From CAYQTL01 sp964420405 (GTDB lineage Bacteria > Acidobacteriota > Thermoanaerobaculia > Thermoanaerobaculales > Sulfomarinibacteraceae), in NCBI GenBank assembly GCA_964420405.1, contig CAYQTL010000002.1:62001-126000 (forward strand): a DNA stretch of 64,000 nt, given 5' to 3'. A model generated the notes under the pieces. The model was given only the letters and a program-made list of their open reading frames with translations, had not been told where the DNA came from and made no database searches. Below are positions 33,122-41,673 of this stretch, piece after piece. Both the position numbers and the translations under genes were made by a program. Within the stretch, counting starts at the first letter, position 1; every line of letters begins with the position of its first letter.

Positions 33122-36100
33122 GCGCGCCAGACCCGCTGGCCCGGTTCTCGCCGGTGGTTCGCGCCTGGTTCGATCGCCGCGTCGGGTCCCCGACCGAGGC
33201 CCAGCGCCTCGCCTGGCCCGAGATCGCGTCCGGCCGCCATGTGCTCCTGTCGGCCCCGACCGGCAGCGGCAAGACCCTCGCCGCGTTCCTGTGGGCGATC
33301 GACCGCCTCGCCACCGGCGCCTGGGAGGTGGGTGCGACGCGCGTGCTGTACGTGTCGCCGCTGAAGGCCCTGGGCAACGACATCCGCCGGAACCTGCTCC
33401 GTCCGCTGGAGGAGCTGCCACAGGTTGCCGTCGACCTCGGTCTGGAGCTGCCTTCGATCCGGGTCGCGTCTCGCACCGGAGACACCCCGGAGTCCGAGCG
33501 CCGCGCCATGGTGCGCCGGCCGCCGGAGCTGCTGGTGACCACTCCCGAGAGCCTCAACATCCTGCTCACGTCGCGGGCGGGACGGCGGCTGCTCGGCGAC
33601 CTCGAGACGGTCATCCTCGACGAGGTGCACGCCGTGATCGGCGGCAAGCGCGGCGTCCACCTGATCACCGCCGTCGAGCGCCTGGTCGACTGGGCCGGTG
33701 ATCTGCAGCGGATCGCGCTGTCGGCCACCGTCCATCCCGTGGAGGTGGTCGCGCGATGGGTCGGCGGACTCCGCCCCGACGCCGGCGGAGAACCCCTCGA
33801 TCGGCGCCGACGGACGGTCCATGTGGTGCGGACCACGGAGCCGAAGGCGTACTGCCTGGAGGTCACGCTGCCGGTGGACGCTCCCGACATCGCCCGCGAG
33901 TCCGAGGACTTCTGGTCTCGATTCGCGGACCGCCTCAAGCCGACGCTGCGACGCAACCGCTCGACCCTGGTGTTCGGCAACAGCCGCCGCACGGTCGAGA
34001 AGCTGGCGCGGTTCCTCAACGAGGGCGAGAGCCGTCAGCTCGCGTGGTCGCACCACGGTGCGCTGTCACGCGAGATCCGCCAGGTGGTCGAGGAGCGCCT
34101 CAAGGCCGGCCGGCTGCCCGCGATCGTGGCCACCTCCTCGTTGGAGCTCGGAATCGACATCGGCGCCATCGACGAGGTCGTGATGGTCCAGACGCCGCCG
34201 TCGGTGGCCGCCGCCATCCAGCGCCTCGGCCGCTCGGGCCACGGGGTCGGCGAGACCAGCCGAGGCCGCATCATCCCGCTCAACGCCGCGGGCCTCCTCG
34301 AGGCGGCGGTGGTGTGCCGGGCCGTGCTCGACGGCGACATCGAGCCGATCCGGCCCGTCGCCGGCGCCCTCGACGTGCTCGCCCAGGTGGTCCTGTCGAT
34401 GACCGTGGAGCGGACCTGGCGGGTGGACGAGCTGTACGACGCGGTCCGCCGCTCCGAGCCGTACCACCGCCTGCCCCGGCGCCAGTTCGACCTCGTCCTC
34501 GAGCTTCTCGCCGGCCGCTACGCCACCACCCGCCTGCGGGGCCTGCGACCACGCGTCACCCTCGACCCGGTCGACGGGACCGTCCGCGCACGTCCCGGCG
34601 CGGAGCGCCTGCTGTACCTCGCCGGCGGCACCATCCCCGACCGCGGCTACTACCAGCTCCGGATGGCCGGGACCGGCGCCCCGATCGGCCAGCTCGACGA
34701 GGAGTTCGTGTGGGAACGCGCGGTGGGCGACAGCTTCACCCTCGGGGTCCAGAGCTGGAAGATCGAGCGCATCACCCACAACGACGTGCTGGTGTCACCG
34801 ATCGCCGGCCGCGCGGCCATGGCGCCATTCTGGCGTGCCGACGAGCGCGACCGCTCGGCCGTCCTGTCGGACCGGATCGCCGGGTTCCTGGAGTCCCTCG
34901 ACGAGCGCCTCGGCGACGACGACCTCGCGGCCTCGCTCGCCGCATCCCACCACCTCGAGGCCGCCGCCGCCGCCGAGCTCGTCCGGCTGCTGCGCGAGCA
35001 GCGGGCGGCCACCGGGGCGCTCCCGCACCGGCGGCGGGTGGTGGTCGAGCACACCGCGCCCCCGGCCGGCCGGGGCCGTGACCGACAGGTGGTGATCCAC
35101 ACCATGTGGGGCGGCACCGTCAACCGGCCGCTGGCCTACGCCCTGGCCACCGCCCTCGAGCGTCGGCTCGGGGTGCGGCCCGACGTCGTCCACGGCGACG
35201 ACTGCGTCGCGATCACGTGGCCGGCCGCGGAGCCCCTCGAGGACCCGCTCGGGCTGGTTCCCCCTGCGGAGCTGGACGAGCTCCTGCGGGCGCGTCTCGA
35301 GCGGACGGGTTTCTTCGGCGCACGGTTCCGGGAGGCGGCCGGCTGCGCGCTGGTGCTGCCGCGTTCCGGCCCCCGCCGCCGCACCCCGCTCTGGGTCCAC
35401 CGTCAACGCGCCAAGGAGCTGCTCGACGGCGTCACCTCCGCCGGCGACTTTCCCCTCGTGCTCGAGGCGTGGCGCAGCTGCCTGCACGATGACCTCGAGG
35501 TGGAGGTCCTGCGCGAGCGGCTGCACGACGTCCGCGAAGGCCGGGTCGAGGTCGTCGACGTGTCCACCGAGAGCCCGTCGCCGTTCGCGGCGCAGGTGCT
35601 GTGGCGACAGACCAACCGCCTGATGTACGAGGACGACGCTCCCGACGGCTCCCCTGCGGCGGGCCGGCTGCGGCCGGACCTGGTCCGCGAGGTCGCGCTC
35701 TCCGGCCACCTGCGGCCCCGCGTGTCGGCGGCGTTGGTCGCGGACCTCGAACGGCGCCTGCAGCGCACCGCGCCGGGGTACGCTCCGGCCACAGAACGCG
35801 AGCTGCTCGACTGGCTGCGCGAGCGGGGACCGGTGCCGTCTGAGGAGTGGCACCGTCTGCTGCAGGCCGCCGAGCGGGACCACGGCGCCGATCCGCGACG
35901 GCTCGTCGAGGGCTGCCGCGAGCGAGTGCTGCGGCTGCACCCTGGTGACGTGGAGCTGGTATGCGTCGTCGACGTCGTGCCGCGGCTGCTCGCCGCCACC
36001 GGGGCGACGCTGGACGACGCCCGGACCCTGGCGGACGAGCGCGTCGCCGCCGGCGCCGCCGGCCGCGCGGCAGCAGGGCTCGAGCCGTTCGACGGTGACC

Positions 36101-37566
36101 GGCGCTCGGCCGCCGCCGGGCTGGTGGATGAGTGGCTGCGGTTCTGCGGCCCGATCCCGCCGGCCGGCCTCGCCGCCACCCTCGGGCTCGAGGTCGTGCT
36201 GCTCGACGAGGTGCTCGGCGAGCTGGTCGAGGCGGGGACGGCCGTCGTCGACGAGCTGCTCGACGACGCGTCCGGCGACCAGGTGTGTGACCGCGAGAAC
36301 CTGGAGCGGCTCCTCCGGCTCGCACGGGCCGGCCGGCGTCCGGCGCTCGAGGTTCGGCCGGCGGCCGATCTGCCCCCGTTCCTCGCGGTCCACCACGGCC
36401 TCGGGGCGCTCCACGCGGACCCTTCGGACCTCGAGGCTGCCCTCGAGCGGCTGGTCGGCTGGGCGGCCCCGGCCGGGGACTGGGAGACCGAGCTGCTCCC
36501 GGCCCGGCTCGAGCCCTACCTGCCCACGTGGCTCGACGCGCTGCTCGCGGACACCGATCTCACCTGGATCGGCTGCGGGCGCGAGCGGCTGACCTTCGCG
36601 CTGCCGGACGACCTCCCCCTGCTCGGCCTCGAGCCGCCCGGGGAGGAGCTCCGAGCGGCACTCGACGCAGCCTTCCCCCACGCCCTCGGTCGCTTCTCGC
36701 TCGACGAGATGACCCGGTTCGGCGGTGTCGACAGCACCGGGCTCACGCGCCTGCTGTGGCGCGCCGCGTGGGCCGGGGCCGCGACTGCCGACAGCTTCGC
36801 TCCCGTCCGGCGCGGGCTCGCCGGGCGGTTCGAGCCCGAGACGCCGGCAGCGCCGCCCGGGGGGGCCCGGCGGGGGCGCTTCCAGCGCTGGCGGGCCTCT
36901 CGCCCGTTCCAGGGCGCGTGGTACCGGCTGCCGGAGGTCGAGCCGCCGGAGGATCCGCTCGCCGCCGACGAGCTCGGCCGCGACCGCGCCCGCCTGCTGC
37001 TCGAGCGTCACGGCGTCGTCTTCCGGGCGCTGGTGGACCGCGAGCTGCCGGGTCTCGGCTGGCGGGCGGCGTTCCGCTCCCTGCGGCTGCTCGAGCTCGC
37101 CGGCGAGGCCGTCGCGGGCCGGTTCTTCGACGGCGTCGGCGGCGTCCAGTTCGCGTCCCACGACGCGGTCCGGACGCTCGGCGGATCGCTGCCGGCCGAC
37201 CGCGTGTGGTGGATCGCGGCCACCGACCCGGCCTCCCCCTGCGGGCTCGGGCTCGAGGGTCTCGACGGTCTGCCGCGCCGCGTCGCCGGCACCCACCTGG
37301 TGTTTCACGGCCGCGACCGGGTACTGGTCTCCGAACGGCGGGGCGCCCGGCTCGACATCCGCGTGCCGCCGGACCATCCCCGGCTCGCCGACTACCTCGC
37401 CCCGCTGCGCGCGATGATCGGCCGCAGCGAGCGGCCGCTGCCGGCGGTCGAGGTCGAGACCGTCAACGGCGGACCATCCCCCTCGAGCCCCTATCGGGCC
37501 GCTCTCGAGGAGTCGTTCCACGTCACGCGGACCCCCACCGCCCTCCGCCTCGGGCGGCGGTACTGA
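33118..37566 (+). CDS. lhr: Lhr-type large superfamily 2 helicase
   Basis: This 1482-residue ATP-dependent helicase is of the long Lhr class, which moves 3' to 5' on single-stranded DNA and is tied to DNA repair. The helicase core has APTGSGKTLAAFLW (Walker A), VSPLKALGND (Ia), TPESLNILL, ILDEVHAV (DEVH), LSATVHP (III), FGNSRRTVEKL and TSSLELGIDIG, and QRLGRSGHG (VI). A winged-helix and the beta-barrel region of Lhr-core follow, with a long C-terminal extension (about residue 870 on) typical of full-length Lhr; it includes several winged-helix-like segments. Translation begins with GTG overlapping the preceding stop. The partner nuclease gene found next to some lhr genes is absent here. Confidence 0.92.
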   Translation: MSAPDPLARFSPVVRAWFDRRVGSPTEAQRLAWPEIASGRHVLLSAPTGSGKTLAAFLWAIDRLATGAWEVGATRVLYVSPLKALGNDIRRNLLRPLEELPQVAVDLGLELPSIRVASRTGDTPESERRAMVRRPPELLVTTPESLNILLTSRAGRRLLGDLETVILDEVHAVIGGKRGVHLITAVERLVDWAGDLQRIALSATVHPVEVVARWVGGLRPDAGGEPLDRRRRTVHVVRTTEPKAYCLEVTLPVDAPDIARESEDFWSRFADRLKPTLRRNRSTLVFGNSRRTVEKLARFLNEGESRQLAWSHHGALSREIRQVVEERLKAGRLPAIVATSSLELGIDIGAIDEVVMVQTPPSVAAAIQRLGRSGHGVGETSRGRIIPLNAAGLLEAAVVCRAVLDGDIEPIRPVAGALDVLAQVVLSMTVERTWRVDELYDAVRRSEPYHRLPRRQFDLVLELLAGRYATTRLRGLRPRVTLDPVDGTVRARPGAERLLYLAGGTIPDRGYYQLRMAGTGAPIGQLDEEFVWERAVGDSFTLGVQSWKIERITHNDVLVSPIAGRAAMAPFWRADERDRSAVLSDRIAGFLESLDERLGDDDLAASLAASHHLEAAAAAELVRLLREQRAATGALPHRRRVVVEHTAPPAGRGRDRQVVIHTMWGGTVNRPLAYALATALERRLGVRPDVVHGDDCVAITWPAAEPLEDPLGLVPPAELDELLRARLERTGFFGARFREAAGCALVLPRSGPRRRTPLWVHRQRAKELLDGVTSAGDFPLVLEAWRSCLHDDLEVEVLRERLHDVREGRVEVVDVSTESPSPFAAQVLWRQTNRLMYEDDAPDGSPAAGRLRPDLVREVALSGHLRPRVSAALVADLERRLQRTAPGYAPATERELLDWLRERGPVPSEEWHRLLQAAERDHGADPRRLVEGCRERVLRLHPGDVELVCVVDVVPRLLAATGATLDDARTLADERVAAGAAGRAAAGLEPFDGDRRSAAAGLVDEWLRFCGPIPPAGLAATLGLEVVLLDEVLGELVEAGTAVVDELLDDASGDQVCDRENLERLLRLARAGRRPALEVRPAADLPPFLAVHHGLGALHADPSDLEAALERLVGWAAPAGDWETELLPARLEPYLPTWLDALLADTDLTWIGCGRERLTFALPDDLPLLGLEPPGEELRAALDAAFPHALGRFSLDEMTRFGGVDSTGLTRLLWRAAWAGAATADSFAPVRRGLAGRFEPETPAAPPGGARRGRFQRWRASRPFQGAWYRLPEVEPPEDPLAADELGRDRARLLLERHGVVFRALVDRELPGLGWRAAFRSLRLLELAGEAVAGRFFDGVGGVQFASHDAVRTLGGSLPADRVWWIAATDPASPCGLGLEGLDGLPRRVAGTHLVFHGRDRVLVSERRGARLDIRVPPDHPRLADYLAPLRAMIGRSERPLPAVEVETVNGGPSPSSPYRAALEESFHVTRTPTALRLGRRY

Positions 37567-37620
37567 GGCCCATACCCCTGGTCGTGGACCGGATCGTGTG
37601 GAGCGGCCGTCGGACGCGCA

Positions 37621-40101
37621 CTACCGCACCGCTGGCGGGATGGTGATCGGATCACCGGTCGGGTTGACCCGGAACGCGAGCACATAGCACGGCCGGTCCG
37701 CCGTCACCTCGAGCCGCTTGACGCCGCCGTCCACCTGCGGGTTCGCTTCGCGGAGGATGTTGTTCACCTGGATCAACGCCTCTCCAGCAAGGCTGCGGAC
37801 CACCTCTCCCTCGAGCGCGTCGCCGTCGCCGTAGGCTCGCACCGAGAAGGTCAACGGGTCCGCTCCGGGGTTGAAGAACGCGATGTGGCTGCGCTCGGCG
37901 CCGCTCCCGCCACCCATCTGCCGCAGCCCGATGAAGTGAGCCGTGCGTCCCTCGAGCAGTCTGTGTTCGGGAGTGAGACCCGGCATCGGCTGCCCGGCGG
38001 TACCGACCACGGCCCCGGTGCCGTCCCGGAAGACGGCGAACTCCCGCCCGACGGCGCCGAACCGGCGCCCGCCGGTGGAGGTGAGCACGAGGGTGCCGAC
38101 CGCGTCGTCGAGCCCGACGAGCCCCGACACGAGGTCGGCGTGACCGACCGCGGTACCGGCCGGCAGCTGGATGGTCGCGCTGGCCGACACACCCTGCACG
38201 CCCCGCCGGTAGAAGTCCGCTCGCACCGACTGGTCGACGGGGGCGAAGTTGACGAGACTGCCAGAGCCCGCGAACTCGTTGAGCCCCTGGACCGGGCCGA
38301 TCTCGAGCAAAACCACCGAGCTGCTGCCGGAGACGATGGGCTGAATGGTGGTGGGGTCGCTGGTGCCGGGGTAGGCGCCCCCGACGCCGTCGAGCACCGA
38401 CACGTATCCGGTCGCCCGGCCCGTCAGCACCTCCAGCCGCAGCATCACGTCGGCAGCGGAGCCGAGACCGAGCTCCCGGTGGATGTTGTTGATCTGCGCG
38501 TTGCCGCCGCGGCCCAGCACGAACGTCCGCGGATCGCCGAGGGCCCGACCGAGGGGCTGCACCGGGGTGATCCGCACCTCGGTGCCGTCGTCGAACGCCA
38601 TCACGCCCGCGTTGACTCGGTTGCGGCCCGGGTCTTCGGTGGTGAAGAGGTACGCTGTGTCGCCCGCCACGAGCGCCTCCCCGAAAGGCACCGCCGGGAA
38701 GAACTGGTTGTACTCCGAGCCGTCGGCCTGACGGGCGATGATCACGCTGTGCAGAACGAGGTCGCCGGCATCGCCATCGACGACCTCGATCAGCACGCTG
38801 CCGATCGCATCGCCGGAAACGCCGAAGAGCGCACCCAAGGGGTCCTCGATCTCCTCGAGCCGGCCCGCGGGCAGCTGGTGGGTGGAGGTCATCTGGTCTG
38901 CGGCGCCTCCACCCCGCGGCGTGAAGGTCAACGCGACCTCCAGAGGGACGTCACCGGCGTTGTACAGGCTCCAGCGAGACAGGAAGAACACGCCGAGTCC
39001 CTGCGCCCGCGCGACCGCGGCCATGCCGAGATCGGGCACCGGCTCCGACGCGTACGCCACGTCGGAGGTGTACAGGAAGGTCCGGTTCTGGGGCTGGAAC
39101 TGGCCGGTGAAGCCCCCGAACACGAGCAGTTGGACCCGGTTGCCGGTTCCCTGTGCCGGAACCACCGCCGCCGCGGCGTCCGACAGCGCGACCGGCATGT
39201 CGGACTTGCGCTCGAAGCTGACGGAGCCGGCGTCGAACTGCCACGTGTCCGCGAGGCGGCTGACGCCCTCGCCCTCGCCCCCGAAGAGGAACGTGGTCGC
39301 CCCCCACCCGGCGTTGGCGGGCCAGATGCGGGCACTCGGAGTGCCACCGGCGACGTTCACACTCTCGACGGTGCCGGTCAGGGCGTCGATCCGCACGAGG
39401 TCGTCGGTGTAGGAGGTCTGGTCGGCGCCACCGAACGCGTACACCACTGTGTCCACCGGCCCGTTCTCGGCGGGGCCGGCCACCAGCAGGCCCAGCATGA
39501 CCAGGATCGACAGCCAGAAGCCCATCAGGACCATCCCGTACCGTCGCAGCAGCGGGTTGTCGTCCTGCAGGAACACGAACCCGTACAGCCCGACGCCCGG
39601 AACGATCCGGAGCAGCCGGCCGGCGACGTCGCCCTGGATGTACCCGCCGGCGATCAGGATGCCGACCCCGAGGATCACCAGGGTCGCGATCAGGAAGCTC
39701 TCGAAGATCTGGACCTTGCCGGGCACCAGCACCGACCAGCCGTCGCCGGGGCGGTACCGCCAGACGTCGTCGTACACCGTCCCGCCGGAGGCACCGCCCA
39801 TCACGATCAGGTCGCCCTCCCACTCGACCGCCCCGTGGTACGCCCGGGGTGCCGGCCACGACCCGCTCCGGGCCACCTTCCGCCAGGTGCCCGAGTCGTG
39901 GTCCCACAGCCACAGCTCGTCCGAGGCGGAGCCCGACGCCATTCCTCCGAAGAGGTACACGCCGTCGGCAAGGGTCGTCATCGAGTGTCCGGCCCGGGGG
40001 GACGGGCTCGCGGACGGACTCAGCTCCTGCCACTCGTCCGCCTGAGCGGCGCCGGCGGACAGCACGACGAGCACGAGCAGCTGCGGCATGGCTCGACGCA
40101 T
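37621..40101 (-). CDS. Secreted Kelch-repeat protein with inserted membrane-like segment
   Basis: The 826-residue protein has a signal peptide (MRRAMPQLLVLVVLSAGAAQA) and Kelch blades: GHSMTTLADGVYLFGGMASG, AYHGAVEWEGDLIVMGGASGG, then later VVYAFGGADQTS, TTFLFGGEGEG and LLVFGGFTGQF. Between the second and third blade (residues about 129-215) lies an unexpected hydrophobic segment with two or three helices, FLIATLVILGVGILIAGGYI, GVGLYGFVFL and FWLSILVMLGLLVAG. The C-terminal 480 residues carry two diverged copies of the beta-domain also found in the S8 protease. Function is unknown; protein binding at the cell surface is plausible. AGGAGG lies seven bases before the ATG, and TACCCT (40144-40149) is a candidate -10. 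Confidence 0.8.
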   Translation of the reverse strand: MRRAMPQLLVLVVLSAGAAQADEWQELSPSASPSPRAGHSMTTLADGVYLFGGMASGSASDELWLWDHDSGTWRKVARSGSWPAPRAYHGAVEWEGDLIVMGGASGGTVYDDVWRYRPGDGWSVLVPGKVQIFESFLIATLVILGVGILIAGGYIQGDVAGRLLRIVPGVGLYGFVFLQDDNPLLRRYGMVLMGFWLSILVMLGLLVAGPAENGPVDTVVYAFGGADQTSYTDDLVRIDALTGTVESVNVAGGTPSARIWPANAGWGATTFLFGGEGEGVSRLADTWQFDAGSVSFERKSDMPVALSDAAAAVVPAQGTGNRVQLLVFGGFTGQFQPQNRTFLYTSDVAYASEPVPDLGMAAVARAQGLGVFFLSRWSLYNAGDVPLEVALTFTPRGGGAADQMTSTHQLPAGRLEEIEDPLGALFGVSGDAIGSVLIEVVDGDAGDLVLHSVIIARQADGSEYNQFFPAVPFGEALVAGDTAYLFTTEDPGRNRVNAGVMAFDDGTEVRITPVQPLGRALGDPRTFVLGRGGNAQINNIHRELGLGSAADVMLRLEVLTGRATGYVSVLDGVGGAYPGTSDPTTIQPIVSGSSSVVLLEIGPVQGLNEFAGSGSLVNFAPVDQSVRADFYRRGVQGVSASATIQLPAGTAVGHADLVSGLVGLDDAVGTLVLTSTGGRRFGAVGREFAVFRDGTGAVVGTAGQPMPGLTPEHRLLEGRTAHFIGLRQMGGGSGAERSHIAFFNPGADPLTFSVRAYGDGDALEGEVVRSLAGEALIQVNNILREANPQVDGGVKRLEVTADRPCYVLAFRVNPTGDPITIPPAVR

Positions 40102-40394
40102 GGGGACACCTCCTGGTTGGACGCGGCTGGCTCTCGTGCTCCCAGGGTATCGGACCACCGACGCCGCGTGCAACCGGCCGGGTGGTGCGGCCCGCCACGG
40201 GGACGGGCGGTCGGACGACCTCCGCTCGTCGTGTTCGCACCGGCACCCGGGAGTCACCAGAGGAGGCGTCAGCCGGCGGGATCCGGGGCGGCGGCAAGGA
40301 TAGTGGCAGCGGCAGCGTCGGGGAGACGGACAGGAGCGGAGGCCGCTCCGGCGTGGCGGCATCCGCAGGCGCCGACGAGGTTCTCGCGCGCCGG

Positions 40395-41249
40395 TCAGCC
40401 CGCGAGCCGGTCGAGACCGAACCGGCGCGACAGGATCCCGTCCCGTAGCCGGGCCGGCAGACACCCCACCAGCGGCAGCAGGAGCGAGCCCCGGCCGACC
40501 CGCACCACGGCGGGAGGCCGCGGCCGCAGGGCGGCATCCAGAATCGTCCGCGCGGCGACGGCCGCCGGCGTCGGGTTCCGCTCCGAAAGCCTCGCCCGCG
40601 CCTCGATCCGGTCCGCGACGGCCGCCCACGGGGTCCCGTCGCGGCCGTACCGCCGGGCCTCCTCGGCCGCGCGGGCCCCGAACCGGGAGTCGACCGCCCC
40701 GGGCTGAACCACGACGACCCGCACCCCGAACGGCGCCAGCTCCATCCGCAGCGCGTCCGACAGGAGGTGGAGCGCCGCCTTGCTGGCGCAGTAGGCGCCG
40801 GCGAAGGGCGTCGCGGTCAGTCCGGACACGCTGCCGACGTTCACGATCCGCCCGCCGCTGGCCGCGACCAGCGCGGGCAAGGCCGCCCGGACCACCCGGA
40901 GAACGCCGGCCACGTTCACGTCGAGCTGACGGTGCAGATCGGACGGCTCCAGCTCCGTCACCGGTCCGATCAGGCCCCAGCCGGCGTTGTTGACCACCAT
41001 CTGGAGGCCCCCACCCCACGCCACCGCCTCCTCCACGGCGGCCGCCACCTGCCCGGCGTCCGTCACGTCGAGCTCCACCGGGAGCACGCTGTCCCGTGCG
41101 AGCCGGGCGAGGTCCTCGGCCCTCCTGGCCCCTGCCGCGACCTTCCAGCCCCGGCTCGCCAGCTCCGCCGCCAACGCCTCGCCGAGGCCCGACGAGGCGC
41201 CCGTCACCAGCGCCACCGGCGTCCGCGACCCGCTCCGGTCTCCGCCCAT
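40395..41249 (-). CDS. Short-chain dehydrogenase/reductase
   Basis: This 284-residue cytoplasmic oxidoreductase has the classical SDR landmarks: the NAD(P) loop VTGASSGLGEAL, the ELDVTDAGQV acidic strand, NNAGWGLIGP, the catalytic Ser in IVNVGSVSG, and YCASKAAL (YxxxK). An arginine-rich strand end (AAGARRAEDL) favours NADP. The region after the active site (VQPGAVDSRFG) and the extended C-terminus put it in the classical family, but the substrate cannot be read from sequence. The ATG at 41249 starts the dinucleotide domain directly. It is divergent from the 41310 gene; the 293 bases downstream to the Kelch gene hold only that gene's promoter. Confidence 0.88.
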   Translation of the reverse strand: MGGDRSGSRTPVALVTGASSGLGEALAAELASRGWKVAAGARRAEDLARLARDSVLPVELDVTDAGQVAAAVEEAVAWGGGLQMVVNNAGWGLIGPVTELEPSDLHRQLDVNVAGVLRVVRAALPALVAASGGRIVNVGSVSGLTATPFAGAYCASKAALHLLSDALRMELAPFGVRVVVVQPGAVDSRFGARAAEEARRYGRDGTPWAAVADRIEARARLSERNPTPAAVAARTILDAALRPRPPAVVRVGRGSLLLPLVGCLPARLRDGILSRRFGLDRLAG

Positions 41250-41297
41250 CGTGCCACCATGATCGTCCTCACGCCCGAAGGAGGCAACCACCTGCGC

Positions 41298-41303
41298 TAC
41301 CAT
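41298..41303 (+). promoter_or_regulatory. Predicted -10 box of a leaderless transcript
   Basis: TACCAT, six bases (GGTCGG), then the ATG at 41310. No ribosome site is present. Confidence 0.45.
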
Positions 41304-41309
41304 GGTCGG

Positions 41310-41582
41310 ATGTCCCCCAGGATCGTCCTCGACGAGGGGCCGCTCCGGTCCGCTCCCGTCGCCGCCGCGGCGCGCGTTCGAAGCCGCCCGGAGCGGTTCC
41401 GGGGCCGCATGCCGGTGGCCGAGATCGACTGGCACCGTCCGCGGCCCGACGCGCTGCTCCTGCTGGTGACCGAGGAGCCCGCGATCGGGCTGCGGTTCCA
41501 CTACGCGGGCGTCGACTGGGAGGTGGACACCTACCGCGACGGCTGGATCGCGCGGATGCTCACCGAGAGCGCGCCCGGCTGA
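41310..41582 (+). CDS. Small hypothetical protein
   Basis: I do not recognise this 90-residue protein. It has a mixed alpha/beta look: MSPRIVLDEG, then RMPVAEIDWHRPRPDALLLLVTEE, IGLRFHYAGVDWEVDTYRDGWIARML. There is no signal peptide or membrane segment. Codon use matches the neighbours. The ATG at 41310 follows a TACCAT hexamer by six bases; an in-frame ATG at 41260 would add 17 residues but would start inside the divergent promoter region. It precedes the large fusion gene by 91 bases, which has its own predicted -10. Confidence 0.5.
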   Translation: MSPRIVLDEGPLRSAPVAAAARVRSRPERFRGRMPVAEIDWHRPRPDALLLLVTEEPAIGLRFHYAGVDWEVDTYRDGWIARMLTESAPG

Positions 41583-41661
41583 CGGCGGAAGGGCGTCGCC
41601 ACGGGCCCCTCGCGGCACGCCTGCGCCAGGACAGGTGTGCGAGCCGGCGCCCGTGGTGAGC

Positions 41662-41667
41662 TACCCT
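41662..41667 (+). promoter_or_regulatory. Predicted -10 box of a leaderless transcript
   Basis: TACCCT, six bases (GGCGCC), then the ATG at 41674 of the 1586-residue fusion. No ribosome site is present. Confidence 0.5.
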
Positions 41668-41673
41668 GGCGCC

